NCBI GenBank assembly: GCA_036563805.1
Contig: DATCLS010000079.1
Coordinates: forward strand, 1 to 24,376
Origin: DATCLS01 sp036563805
GTDB lineage: Bacteria > Actinomycetota > Acidimicrobiia > Acidimicrobiales > VFJN01
Reading direction: 5' to 3'
Length of the DNA: 24,376 bases
The notes under the pieces are model-generated. The model had not been told where the DNA came from, searched no databases, and saw only the letters and a program-made list of their open reading frames with translations. This document shows, one piece after another, positions 1 to 7,140 of the stretch (positions are counted from its first letter, which is position 1; each line of letters begins with the position of its first letter). The position numbers and the translations under genes are program-made.

Positions 1-1293
1 GCCTTCCACGAGACCGGGCACGCCACCGCCGCCCGCTACGGTGGCGCCACGCCGGGCGCCATGGGCGCCGGCATCTACCTGGTCTGGCCGGTCTTCTACA
101 CCGACGTCACCGACTCCTACCGCCTCGACCGCCGGGGCCGCCTGCGCACCGACCTGGGCGGCATCTACTTCAACGTGCTGTTCATGGTGGCGATCGGCGC
201 CCTGTACGTCGCCACCGGGCACGTCCTGTTCCTGGTGTTCGTGCTGCTCGCCCACGTCGAGACGCTGCGGCAGTTCCTGCCGTTCGTCCGGCTCGACGGC
301 TACTACATCGTCAGCGACCTGGCCGGTGTCCCCAACCTGTTCGCCTACATGCGGCCGGCCCTGGCCCGGGTCGCCCGCCTGGGGCGCCGGGGCGGGCACG
401 CCCAGCGCACCCGCCCGCTCGAGGCGCTCACCCGCCGGGCCCAGATCGTGCTCGTGCTGTGGGCCTGCCTGACCGCCCCCATCCTGGGCCTCAACCTGAC
501 GATGCTGGTGCTCTTCCTGCCCCAGATCGCCGGGGCGGCCTGGGGCTCGGCCGGCATCCAGGCCGGGATCTTCGCCGACGCGGTGGGCAGCGCCCAACTG
601 CTCACGGCCGCGAACGCCGCCATCGGCATCTTCTTCCTGCTGCTGCCGACGGCCGGCATGGTCTACATCGCCGCCCGCATGCTGCGCCGGGTGCCCGACA
701 CGGTCCGCCGGTACTGGGTCAAGCGCCCGGCCCTCACCGGGGCGACCACCGCCGTCCTCGGCCTCGCCCTCGCGGCGCACCTCACCCTGGTGGCGCCCCA
801 CCAGTTCAGCGACGCCGCCCGCGAGCCGGCCGAGGCCCGGGCCCAGGCCGAGGCGTCGGCCGCCGAGGCCCGGTCGCGCCTGGCCCGGGGCATGGAGGCC
901 CTGTCGGACGCGGTGGCGCGGGTCACGCCTGGGCGTTCGTCCGCCGCCAACCGGGCCCGGCCCGCGCCCGCCGTCCCCGCCCCGGGGCTCGTCGAGGAGG
1001 AACCGGAGCCCGCCGCGCCGGCCGACTCCGGGCCGGCCGCCGGCTCCGACGAGGGCGAGGCGGTCGCTGAGACCGAGGCGCCGGCCCTCCCGGCGGCGCC
1101 GCCCGCGCCGGTGGCCCGGCCGGCCGCGCCCCCGCCGGCCCCGCAGCCGACGCCGACGACGACGGTCCCCGCCGACCCGACGCCGCCCGGCGACGAGACC
1201 CCCGACGAGACGCCCGAGCAGACCACCACGACGCAGCCTCGGTTCCCGACCCTCGAGGAGCTGCTGTCGCTGCTCGATCCCCGGTCCGAGTAG
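1..1293 (+). CDS. M50-family membrane zinc metalloprotease, 5'-truncated by window edge
   Basis: The frame is open from base 1, so the N-terminus lies outside the window; 430 residues are visible. Residues 3-7 read HETGH, the HExxH zinc-binding and catalytic motif of gluzincin proteases. Residue 99 lies in RLDGYY, matching the LDG motif that supplies the third zinc ligand (Asp99) in M50/site-2-type proteases. Hydrophobic segments around residues 55-90, 145-180 and 195-220, and another near 245-265, indicate an integral membrane enzyme. The sequence resembles the proteins annotated as putative peptide zinc metalloprotease. After the last membrane segment comes an Ala/Glu/Arg-rich stretch that could form a coiled coil (about 275-305), then a long Pro/Ala/Thr-rich low-complexity tail to the stop. 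The substrate is unknown; cleavage within or next to the membrane is inferred from the family. It converges on the minus-strand gene at 1430. Confidence 0.8.
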   Translation, partial: AFHETGHATAARYGGATPGAMGAGIYLVWPVFYTDVTDSYRLDRRGRLRTDLGGIYFNVLFMVAIGALYVATGHVLFLVFVLLAHVETLRQFLPFVRLDGYYIVSDLAGVPNLFAYMRPALARVARLGRRGGHAQRTRPLEALTRRAQIVLVLWACLTAPILGLNLTMLVLFLPQIAGAAWGSAGIQAGIFADAVGSAQLLTAANAAIGIFFLLLPTAGMVYIAARMLRRVPDTVRRYWVKRPALTGATTAVLGLALAAHLTLVAPHQFSDAAREPAEARAQAEASAAEARSRLARGMEALSDAVARVTPGRSSAANRARPAPAVPAPGLVEEEPEPAAPADSGPAAGSDEGEAVAETEAPALPAAPPAPVARPAAPPPAPQPTPTTTVPADPTPPGDETPDETPEQTTTTQPRFPTLEELLSLLDPRSE

Positions 1294-1303
1294 GCACCGG
1301 AAG

Positions 1304-1342
1304 CCCGGCGGGAGCGGCGCAGGCGCGGCCGCTCCCGCCGGG
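1304..1342. terminator. Perfect 15-bp hairpin between convergent genes
   Basis: The arms at 1304-1318 and 1328-1342 pair perfectly over 15 bp (outer bases CCCGGCGGG, inner AGCGGC) around a 9-base loop. The hairpin starts 11 bases after the protease stop codon and lies between two convergent genes, so it can work as a bidirectional terminator. There is no T-tract, which is common for actinobacterial terminators. Confidence 0.75.
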
Positions 1343-1429
1343 TGCTCTCGTCCCGACGGCCGGCCGGCGCTGCGGGGTGCGCTGCGGCCGGGCGGGCCCG
1401 GCTCGACCGCTCCGCCAGCGGTGCCGGTC

Positions 1430-3694
1430 CTAGCGCTCGGCCCCGGGGCCGACCACCTCGATGCCACCGCGGGCGAGCGCCTCCCGGCACACGTCCGGCT
1501 CGAACGGGGCGAGCTCGACGCCGCCCGGATACGCGGTGTCAACGCCGTAGCCCGCAGGCGCCCGGCCGTAGCGGGGGAGGGCGCGGCCGGTGGCCAGCGG
1601 CGAGCCGTTGAGGACCCGCCGGCCGTGCAGGACCATCGACGGCGCGACCCGGGCGTCGGCCTCCACCCGGATCGTGACCTCGCCGCTGAGCTCGACCGGG
1701 TCGCCGAGGTTCCAGCCCCGGCTCGGGCCCGACGCGATCGGGGGGTCGGACACGTCGACGCGGACCCGCTCCTCGTCCAGCCGCTCGATGGCCACGATCG
1801 TCATCCGCTCGTCCGCGCCGAGCGTGACCAGGGGGTAGCGCCCGCCGGTGGGCAGGCGGTCGAGGTCGACCCGTAGCTCGTGGACCCCCACCCGCGGCCC
1901 GCGCTCGACGCCCAGCCACTGGTCGCCGACCCGGACGTACATGCCGTCGCAGTCGCCGACGATGGCGAGCCGGCCGTCGAAGGCGATGCCGGGCAGCCAC
2001 ACCCACCGCTCGGGCAGCAGGTAGGGGCGGTAGGCGCCGGGGAGCGACATCCGCCAGTCGACCCACTGCGCCCGCCACGACTCGGGCACGACAGGCCCGC
2101 GCTCCCGCTGGTAGGAGAGGGCGAGGGCGGTGTTGCCGGCCAGCCCGAGGCCGACCAGGCCGAGGGCGGCGACGCCGGCCGCGGCCGTGAGGCGCCGGCG
2201 CCGGGCCCGCCACCGCGGGGCGGCGGCCACCGCGGCGTGGAACCCGACGAGGCCGGGCACGAGCACGACGGGGTAAGCGTCGTTGAGGTAGCGGTTGGCC
2301 ACGTAGCCGACCGCCACGATCCCGGCCGAGCCGGCGGCGGCGCCGAGCGTCAGGGCGGCGAGACGCCAGGCGGCGGGGCCGGCCCGCCTCCGGCGGGTCC
2401 GCCACGCCCAGACCGCGGCCGCCAGCGCCCCGGCCGTGAGGGCGGGCGCCGAGGCCGGCAGGCTGGACGACCAGGTCAGCTCGTCGAACGTGGTGTCGCC
2501 GACCAGCGACGGGCCGAGCCGGGGGAAGTCGATCCACGGGAAGTCGCGGCGGATGTCGATCCCGTCGGGCCGCAGGTACTGCTTGAGCGTCGTCGGCGCG
2601 AAGTCCAGCGCGAACAGGGAGCCGCCGTGCTCGGCGAGGACCTGCTGCCGGCCCGGGTGGAGCAGCGACTGGATGTGGCGGTCGGACGGCGGCGTGAGCA
2701 GCGTGCCGAACTTGGCGTAGTTGAGGCCCACGACCGCGGCGGCCGGCACCAGGCAGGCCAGGCCCAGGGCCGCCGCCCGCCGGGCCAGGGCGGGGACCGG
2801 GGGCCGCGGCGCCGCCCGCCACTGGCGGGCCAGGGCCACCACCGCCGACAGGCCCAGCGCCACCAGCGGGCCGAAGCCGACGCTCTGGCGGCTGAGCACC
2901 GCCGCCGTGATCAGGGCGCTGGCCACCACGAGGCGCCGCCGGGTCGGCTCGCGCTGCCAGCGGGCGACGGCGTCGAAGCCGGCCACCGCCAGGGCGACGC
3001 CCCACATGACGGCCTCGTGGTAGACGACCGCCGAGGAGGCCAGGAACAGCGGGGGCGCGGCGAGCGCGGCGACCGCCAGCAGCGCGGTGGCCACCGGCTC
3101 GCGCCGGCCGACGGGCGCGCCATCCCGGACCGCGGCCCGCAGCACGCACGTCAGCCGGAAGGCGGCGATCGCCAGCACGACCATGGCCGCGCTCATCGAC
3201 GCCGCGGTGAGCCGCCCGTCGAACCGGTCGGTGACGAGCAGGATCGGCGTGCGCAGCAGGGCGGGGACCGGGCCGAAGTAGATGTAGGTGCGGCCGTCGA
3301 TCAGGAAGCCCTCGAACTGCACGACGTCGCGGGGCACGTCGAGCCGGCCGTCGAACAGGGCGCGGGCCTGGGCGTCGTAGAAGTCGTCGAAGTAGGCCCG
3401 TTGGAACGGGCCGAACGTCCCGGCCGTGACGATCCAGGCGTAGAGGAGGAGGACGGGCGCAGCGCCGACCCACCAGGCCCGGCGCAGGCGCCGGCGACCG
3501 TCGGCGTCCAGTCCGTCGACGGCCGTGGGCGCGCCCGCCGGGGCCGTGCCGTCCAGGCCCCGCCCGCCGTGCCGCTCGGCCCCGGCCGAGCCCCCGGGCC
3601 GGCCAGGCGCCCGAGATCCGGCCGCGCCCGCCGCGCCATCGGCCCCGCCGGGCCGGGTGGCCGTGTCGGTGCGGTCGGCCGTGTCGGGCCTCAC
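1430..3694 (-). CDS. Large polytopic membrane protein, GT-C glycosyltransferase-like
   Basis: A 754-residue protein starting at a GTG whose last two bases are shared with the stop codon of the upstream acyltransferase (GTGA overlap), so the two are probably translationally coupled. The open frame extends further upstream, but that part only shadows the acyltransferase gene. A Pro/Gly/Ala-rich leader of about 75 residues precedes the first membrane segment (WWVGAAPVLLLYAWIV). The first outside loop carries acidic residues (FDDFYDAQARALFDG) followed by FGPVPALLRTP, an arrangement typical of GT-C enzymes, which use lipid-phosphate sugar donors outside the membrane. About ten hydrophobic segments follow, then a soluble C-terminal domain of roughly 230 residues with beta-rich character. 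With the acyltransferase it suggests decoration of a cell-surface glycan. The family is inferred from topology; donor and acceptor cannot be read from the sequence. Confidence 0.7.
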   Translation of the reverse strand: MRPDTADRTDTATRPGGADGAAGAAGSRAPGRPGGSAGAERHGGRGLDGTAPAGAPTAVDGLDADGRRRLRRAWWVGAAPVLLLYAWIVTAGTFGPFQRAYFDDFYDAQARALFDGRLDVPRDVVQFEGFLIDGRTYIYFGPVPALLRTPILLVTDRFDGRLTAASMSAAMVVLAIAAFRLTCVLRAAVRDGAPVGRREPVATALLAVAALAAPPLFLASSAVVYHEAVMWGVALAVAGFDAVARWQREPTRRRLVVASALITAAVLSRQSVGFGPLVALGLSAVVALARQWRAAPRPPVPALARRAAALGLACLVPAAAVVGLNYAKFGTLLTPPSDRHIQSLLHPGRQQVLAEHGGSLFALDFAPTTLKQYLRPDGIDIRRDFPWIDFPRLGPSLVGDTTFDELTWSSSLPASAPALTAGALAAAVWAWRTRRRRAGPAAWRLAALTLGAAAGSAGIVAVGYVANRYLNDAYPVVLVPGLVGFHAAVAAAPRWRARRRRLTAAAGVAALGLVGLGLAGNTALALSYQRERGPVVPESWRAQWVDWRMSLPGAYRPYLLPERWVWLPGIAFDGRLAIVGDCDGMYVRVGDQWLGVERGPRVGVHELRVDLDRLPTGGRYPLVTLGADERMTIVAIERLDEERVRVDVSDPPIASGPSRGWNLGDPVELSGEVTIRVEADARVAPSMVLHGRRVLNGSPLATGRALPRYGRAPAGYGVDTAYPGGVELAPFEPDVCREALARGGIEVVGPGAER

Positions 3695-4962
3695 GCCGGG
3701 GCGGCCGCCCGCTTGGGTCGCAGGAACCGCCGCTCGACCAGGGCGTACGACACCACGCCGGCCACCAGGGACCCCATCACGCACGCCGCGATCTTGCCGG
3801 CCACCGGCCACCCCCGGATGTTGCGGTGGAACCACATGATGATCGGGAAGTGCCAGAGGTACACCGAATACGAGATCGTCCCCAGCGCCACCAGCGGCCG
3901 GGCGGTGAAGAACCGGTGGAGGCGGCTGCCGCTCGCCAGCGACGCGGCCACGACCAGCACCGCCCCGCACGCCGCCACGGCGGTGAACAGGCCCTCGAAC
4001 AGCACCGGTGAGATGGGCGTGGTGCGGTAGGCGGTGACCCCCAGGACCGCCAGGGCCGCCACGCACGCGCCGACCGCCCACCGGCGGGGGACGCGGTCGA
4101 CCCAGCCGGCGACCACCGCGATGCCGGCGAGGGCGCCGAGCAGCGGGCCGTCGAGCCGGCGGAGCGTGGCGACGTACATGCCGACCACGTCGACGCCGTC
4201 GTGGTAGGCGAGCGCCCGGGTCACGGCGACGACCACCACGGTGCCGACCGCCAGGCCAGCCAGCACCGGGTACGGCCGCCGCACCCGGCTGACGACGAGC
4301 GCAGTGGCCAGGCACCACAGCAGGTAGAAGTGCGCCTCGACGCTGAGCGACCAGGTGTGGGCCAGCTCGACGATCGGCCGGTCGAAGACCAGGTTGGTCG
4401 AGAACGTGGCGACCCAGCCCGTGCTCGACAGCAGCACACCGGGCGAGTAGCGCTCGCCCACCACCGACACGGCCAGCAGGCAGGCCATCATCACGAGCAG
4501 GGCCGGCAGCAGACGGCGGAGCCGCCGCCGGACGAAGTCGACGACGTCGACCCGTCCGGTGCGCTCGAACTCGCCCAGGATGAGGGCGGTGATGAGGAAG
4601 CCGCTGAGCGCGAAGAAGAGGTCGAGCCCGACCTGGCCGCCGGGGAAGACCCAGTGGTCACCGGTCGGCCACATCAACCGGACGATGTGGTGGGAGACGA
4701 CCGGGATGGTGGCGAGGCCCCGCAGGCCGTCGAGCTCGGGGCGGTAGCCGAGCCGGAACGGCGGCCGGGCCGGCGGGGCGGGCGCGGCGGTCGGCGGCGC
4801 CGCCGGCGCCGCCCCCGGCGTGGACGCCGGCGCGGAGGACGGGGCGGACGCCGGCGGGGCGGGCGCGGGGGCCGGCGTGGACGACGGCCCGGCGGCCGGA
4901 CCCGGCGAGCCCGCGGACGCCGGCGTCACCACCGTGGCCTGACCCTCCCCACTGTCGTCCAT
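3691..4962 (-). CDS. Acyltransferase family 3 (OafA/YrhL-like) membrane protein
   Basis: A 423-residue protein of the membrane acyltransferase 3 family, which moves acetyl or other acyl groups onto sugars of surface polysaccharides, glycolipids or exported metabolites. Family signatures are clear: YRPELDGLRGLA with the conserved His pair (VVSHH) soon after, FFALSGFLIT, and HTWSLSVEAHFYLLW. About ten membrane segments follow. I chose the ATG at 4962 because GGGAGGGA lies four bases before it; an in-frame ATG at 4986 would add eight residues but has no ribosome binding site. The first 60 or so residues are a Pro/Ala/Ser-rich cytoplasmic leader. The C-terminus ends in a basic tail and overlaps the GTG start of the GT-C-like gene, forming a two-gene operon. 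The usual soluble SGNH domain seen in longer family members is absent. Confidence 0.88.
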   Translation of the reverse strand: MDDSGEGQATVVTPASAGSPGPAAGPSSTPAPAPAPPASAPSSAPASTPGAAPAAPPTAAPAPPARPPFRLGYRPELDGLRGLATIPVVSHHIVRLMWPTGDHWVFPGGQVGLDLFFALSGFLITALILGEFERTGRVDVVDFVRRRLRRLLPALLVMMACLLAVSVVGERYSPGVLLSSTGWVATFSTNLVFDRPIVELAHTWSLSVEAHFYLLWCLATALVVSRVRRPYPVLAGLAVGTVVVVAVTRALAYHDGVDVVGMYVATLRRLDGPLLGALAGIAVVAGWVDRVPRRWAVGACVAALAVLGVTAYRTTPISPVLFEGLFTAVAACGAVLVVAASLASGSRLHRFFTARPLVALGTISYSVYLWHFPIIMWFHRNIRGWPVAGKIAACVMGSLVAGVVSYALVERRFLRPKRAAAPA

Positions 4963-5063
4963 CGGTCCCTCCCCAGCGGACCCCATGCTGCCGGGGACGA
5001 ACGCTAGCCGCCAAGCGGGCGCGCCCGCGGGTCCAAGACCAGGTCAGGTGGGTTGGGGCGCCG

Positions 5064-5561
5064 TCAGGGGGCGGCGAGGAGGCGCCGGTAGCGGTCGAGC
5101 GTCGCCCGGTCGAAGGCGACGAGTACGACCCGCTCGACCGCGGTCTCGGCCTCCCGCAGCGTCCGCACCGCCACCTCGGCGGCCTCGTCCGGCGGGTAGC
5201 CGTAGACGCCGGTCGAGATCGCCGGGAACGCCACCGACGTGGCGCCCAGCTGGTCGGCCACCTCGAGCGAGCGCCGGTAGCACGACGCCAGCAGCTCGGC
5301 CTCGCCGGCCCGGCCGCCCCGCCACCGGGGCCCGACCGTGTGGATGATCCACCGGGCCGGCAGCCGGTAGCCGCCTGTCGCCTTGGCGTCGCCGGTCGGG
5401 CAGCCGCCCAGGGTGCGGCACTCGGCCAGCAGCTCGGGCCCGGCGGCGCGGTGGATGGCACCGTCGACCCCGCCACCGCCCAGCAGCGACTCGTTGGCCG
5501 CGTTCACGATGGCGTCGACGGGAACGGTCGTGATGTCGCCCTGGATCGCCTCGATCTCCAC
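5064..5561 (-). CDS. Macro-domain protein, probable O-acetyl-ADP-ribose deacetylase
   Basis: A 165-residue single macro domain, similar in size to YmdB-type enzymes that hydrolyse O-acetyl-ADP-ribose or remove ADP-ribose from proteins. Motifs occur in family order: QGDIT near residue 7, NAAN at 20-23, the glycine-rich loop GGGGVDGAIH at 28-37 and ISTGVYGYP in the C-terminal half. Asn23 and Asp33 correspond to the residues implicated in catalysis in MacroD/YmdB proteins. I chose the GTG at 5561 because GGGAG lies about eight bases upstream and the protein then begins just before the first beta strand; an upstream ATG at 5633 would add 24 residues of unlikely composition. It is divergent from the whiB2-like gene, with a shared 194-base upstream region. 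No ADP-ribosyltransferase or sirtuin partner is seen nearby, so the physiological substrate is open. Confidence 0.88.
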   Translation of the reverse strand: MEIEAIQGDITTVPVDAIVNAANESLLGGGGVDGAIHRAAGPELLAECRTLGGCPTGDAKATGGYRLPARWIIHTVGPRWRGGRAGEAELLASCYRRSLEVADQLGATSVAFPAISTGVYGYPPDEAAEVAVRTLREAETAVERVVLVAFDRATLDRYRRLLAAP

Positions 5562-5653
5562 GGGGGAACTCCCTACCCGACGGCGGGTGCCGGCGCACGG
5601 CCGCGAGCGGCCCACCCCGCAAACCCCTTGCATAATGCCCGTCCGTGGTGGAA

Positions 5654-5685
5654 GATCACACCAATGTAATTACAGGTGTGGGATC
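5654..5685. promoter_or_regulatory. Nested AT-rich palindrome upstream of whiB2-like gene
   Basis: TGTAATTACA (5665-5674) is a perfect 10-bp palindrome, flanked by GATCACACC on the left and GGTGTG followed by GGATC on the right, which form an outer dyad centred one base off the inner one. It lies in the shared upstream region of the macro-domain and whiB2-like genes and is a strikingly AT-rich island in very GC-rich DNA. This form suits a dimeric regulator. The binding protein is unknown. A CATAAT hexamer at 5631-5636 could be a -10 element read toward whiB2, placing the dyad in the transcript leader, but no good -35 is visible. Confidence 0.4.
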
Positions 5686-5755
5686 AAGTGGTGGATCCTT
5701 CCGGGCCCTCACCGGAACCCCGCACCTCCACCAACCGAAACGGGAAGGGGGCCAG

Positions 5756-6037
5756 ATGAATCTCCCCGTGGCCACGAGTCCCGACGACCGCTCCTGGCAG
5801 GATTACGCCAACTGCCTGGGTGTCGACCCCGATCTGTTCTTCCCAGAGCGGGGCGCATCCACCCGGGAGGCCAAAGAGGTCTGCCGGGGTTGCATCGTCC
5901 GCGAACAGTGCCTCGAGTACGCGCTCGTCAACAGTGAGAAGTTCGGCATCTGGGGGGGCATGAGCGAGCGCGAACGCCGCCGCATCCGCCGGCAGCGGGC
6001 CCTGGCCCGCCAGGCGGCGAGCGGCGCCTCGGCCTGA
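5756..6037 (+). CDS. whiB2: WhiB-family Fe-S transcription regulator, WhiB2-like
   Basis: A 93-residue WhiB-like protein. Four cysteines at positions 20, 43, 46 and 52 give the C-x22-C-x2-C-x5-C spacing that binds a [4Fe-4S] cluster. FGIWGGMSERERRR is the family's G(I/V)WGG turn followed by a basic DNA-binding tail. The stretch STREAKEVC, then CLEYAL and FGIWGG, closely matches Streptomyces WhiB and mycobacterial WhiB2 (WhmD), which work with sigma factor A and WhiA in cell division and septation. The ATG at 5756 follows a purine-rich GGGAAGGGGG sequence by about five bases; the frame is open upstream but lacks WhiB sequence. It has a long upstream region with the nested palindrome and converges on the formimidoyltransferase gene. 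The WhiB2 assignment rests on sequence likeness, not on a tree. Confidence 0.9.
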   Translation: MNLPVATSPDDRSWQDYANCLGVDPDLFFPERGASTREAKEVCRGCIVREQCLEYALVNSEKFGIWGGMSERERRRIRRQRALARQAASGASA

Positions 6038-6049
6038 CGACCCGGCGTC

Positions 6050-6078
6050 GCCGCGGCTCTCCCGGGAGCCGTGCCGGC
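6050..6078. terminator. Hairpin between whiB2 and formimidoyltransferase genes
   Basis: CGGCTC at 6054-6059 pairs with GAGCCG at 6066-6071 around a 6-base loop. An outer GCCG (6050-6053) can pair with CGGC (6075-6078) across a 3-base bulge. It fills the 46-base gap between two convergent genes, so a bidirectional terminator is likely. No T-tract is present. Confidence 0.5.
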
Positions 6079-6083
6079 GAGGG

Positions 6084-6866
6084 TCACCGGGCCGCCAGGC
6101 GATGCTCGATCGTGCGGTCCTCGGCGAGGTCGAGCTGCGCCCAGCGGGCCGGGTCGGTCCGGTACAGGACGGAGGCGGGCACCAACCCCACGAGCTCGGC
6201 CCGGGCGATCGACGCCCGGGCCGCCACCAGGTCCCAGGCCTCGGCGGGGCCGACGATGTCGGGGGCGATCAGGTTCATCGACACCTGGGCGCCGCCGGCG
6301 ACCGGCAGCCCGAGCGCCCGGACGTGGGCGCTGCGGATGTCACGGGCGACGGCGCGGGCGGCGGCGACGTCGCCGTCGGCCAGCCACACGTTCCAGGCCA
6401 CGAGCACGCCGCGGGCACCGACCGCCACGGCGCCCGCCGTGGGGTGGGGCTCGGCGGGCCCGGCGTCGGGCGCCAGCTCGCCGAAGGCGTGCCGCCGCAC
6501 CTCCGGCAGCGTCCGCTCGGGGCCGTAGGCGAACCCCGGCAGCCCCAGCTCGGCCGCGGCCCAGGCCAGGAAGCGGTCGCGGGCGGCGACGGCGTCGGCC
6601 AGCGTGGCGTCGCCGAGCGGCACGAACGGCACGACGTCGACGACCCCCAGCCGGGGGTGGACGCCGGCGTGCTCCCGCAGGTCGAGCCGGCCGACCGCGG
6701 CCCGGGTCACGTGGCGGGGCGCCTCCTCGCCGACCAGCGTGAGCACCGACCGGTTGTGGTCGGGGTCGGAGTGCACGTCGAGCAGGTCCCGCCCGGCGGT
6801 GGCGGCGATGGCGGCCACGAGCGCGTCGCGGCGGCCCTCGCTGATGTTGACGACGCATTCGAGCAC
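6084..6866 (-). CDS. ftcD: Glutamate formimidoyltransferase
   Basis: A 260-residue protein matching the formiminotransferase domain (the N-terminal half of animal FTCD) from its first residues: LECVVNISEGR, then HSDPDHNRSVLTLVG, then HAGVHPRLGVVDVVPFVP, the family's conserved His-containing segment. The enzyme moves the formimino group from N-formimidoyl-glutamate to tetrahydrofolate, or in some bacteria catalyses a related formyl-folate exchange. It is a stand-alone transferase: no cyclodeaminase domain and no histidine-utilisation genes are in view, so its role could be folate one-carbon metabolism rather than histidine breakdown. It starts at a GTG at 6866, with GGTGGG about nine bases upstream. 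It is divergent from tatA; the 54-base gap has a TATCGT hexamer on the minus strand (plus 6904-6909) that could be its -10. Confidence 0.85.
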   Translation of the reverse strand: MLECVVNISEGRRDALVAAIAATAGRDLLDVHSDPDHNRSVLTLVGEEAPRHVTRAAVGRLDLREHAGVHPRLGVVDVVPFVPLGDATLADAVAARDRFLAWAAAELGLPGFAYGPERTLPEVRRHAFGELAPDAGPAEPHPTAGAVAVGARGVLVAWNVWLADGDVAAARAVARDIRSAHVRALGLPVAGGAQVSMNLIAPDIVGPAEAWDLVAARASIARAELVGLVPASVLYRTDPARWAQLDLAEDRTIEHRLAAR

Positions 6867-6907
6867 GTGAGCGACCCACCGGGGCGTTGGTCGAGGCCGG
6901 TGAACGA

Positions 6908-6913
6908 TAGTGT
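6908..6913 (+). promoter_or_regulatory. Candidate -10 (TAGTGT) for leaderless tatA
   Basis: TAGTGT fits the actinobacterial TANNNT -10 form and ends seven bases before the tatA GTG, so transcription would begin at or next to the start codon. No Shine-Dalgarno sequence precedes the GTG. TTGGTC at 6887-6892 is a possible -35 at a short 15-base spacing. Confidence 0.4.
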
Positions 6914-6920
6914 GGCCGAT

Positions 6921-7106
6921 GTGAACCTCGGAGCACCGGAACTGCTCATCGTCCTCTTGGTGGTCCTCGTCCTCTTCGGCGGCGCCAAGCTGCCGAAGCT
7001 CGCCAGGTCACTGGGCCAGGCCCAGGCTGAGTTCAAGCGCGGCCTGAGCGAGGACGCCAGCAAGGACGAGCCGCAGCAGGGCGGCGACAAGCCGGCCGCC
7101 ACCTGA
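6921..7106 (+). CDS. tatA: TatA/TatB-family twin-arginine translocase subunit
   Basis: A 61-residue protein with the full TatA layout: a very short N-terminus (MNLGAPEL), one membrane helix (LLIVLLVVLVLF), the FGGAKLPKLARSLG hinge and amphipathic helix, then a charged, Glu/Lys/Asp-rich tail. TatA subunits assemble into the pore that carries folded twin-arginine precursors across the membrane; the FGxxKLP hinge favours TatA over TatB. The GTG at 6921 gives the standard short N-terminus; an earlier in-frame GTG at 6900 would add seven polar residues before the helix. It lies directly upstream of sigE. In mycobacteria the sigE-rseA-htrA cluster also carries a Tat gene (tatB), which supports a link to envelope quality control. 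TatC is not in the window. Confidence 0.88.
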   Translation: MNLGAPELLIVLLVVLVLFGGAKLPKLARSLGQAQAEFKRGLSEDASKDEPQQGGDKPAAT

Positions 7107-7114
7107 CATCCGCG

Positions 7115-7140
7115 GGAACTCCCCCGCGCCACCCGGCGTT
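7115..7140 (+). promoter_or_regulatory. SigE-type ECF promoter before sigE (GGGAAC-N17-CGTT)
   Basis: GGGAAC ends at 7119 (the core GGAAC is 7115-7119); after 17 bases CGTT occupies 7137-7140. This is the -35/-10 form used by SigE/SigW-like ECF sigma factors and suggests autoregulation. Initiation six to seven bases after CGTT would fall at about 7147, where an in-frame GTG lies. The same layout occurs before the whiB gene at 8624. Confidence 0.6.

Noticed and set aside
1880..4030. A plus-strand open frame of about 700 codons across the GT-C-like and acyltransferase genes
   Set aside because: Low-complexity product on the strand opposite two recognisable membrane-protein genes; a shadow of their codon bias.
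3695..4318. N-terminal extension of the GT-C-like protein upstream of GTG 3694
   Set aside because: The added 208 residues are the acyltransferase gene read in another frame and are Arg/Gly/Pro-rich without structure.
5713..5738. A further SigE-type promoter (GGAAC, 17 bases, CGAA) before whiB2
   Set aside because: The -10 half lacks CGT, the -35 half lacks the third leading G, and initiation would fall inside the ribosome binding site.
5064..6866. Macro-domain, whiB2 and formimidoyltransferase genes as one defence or signalling operon
   Set aside because: The genes alternate in strand with hairpins and separate upstream regions, and each belongs to a common housekeeping family.
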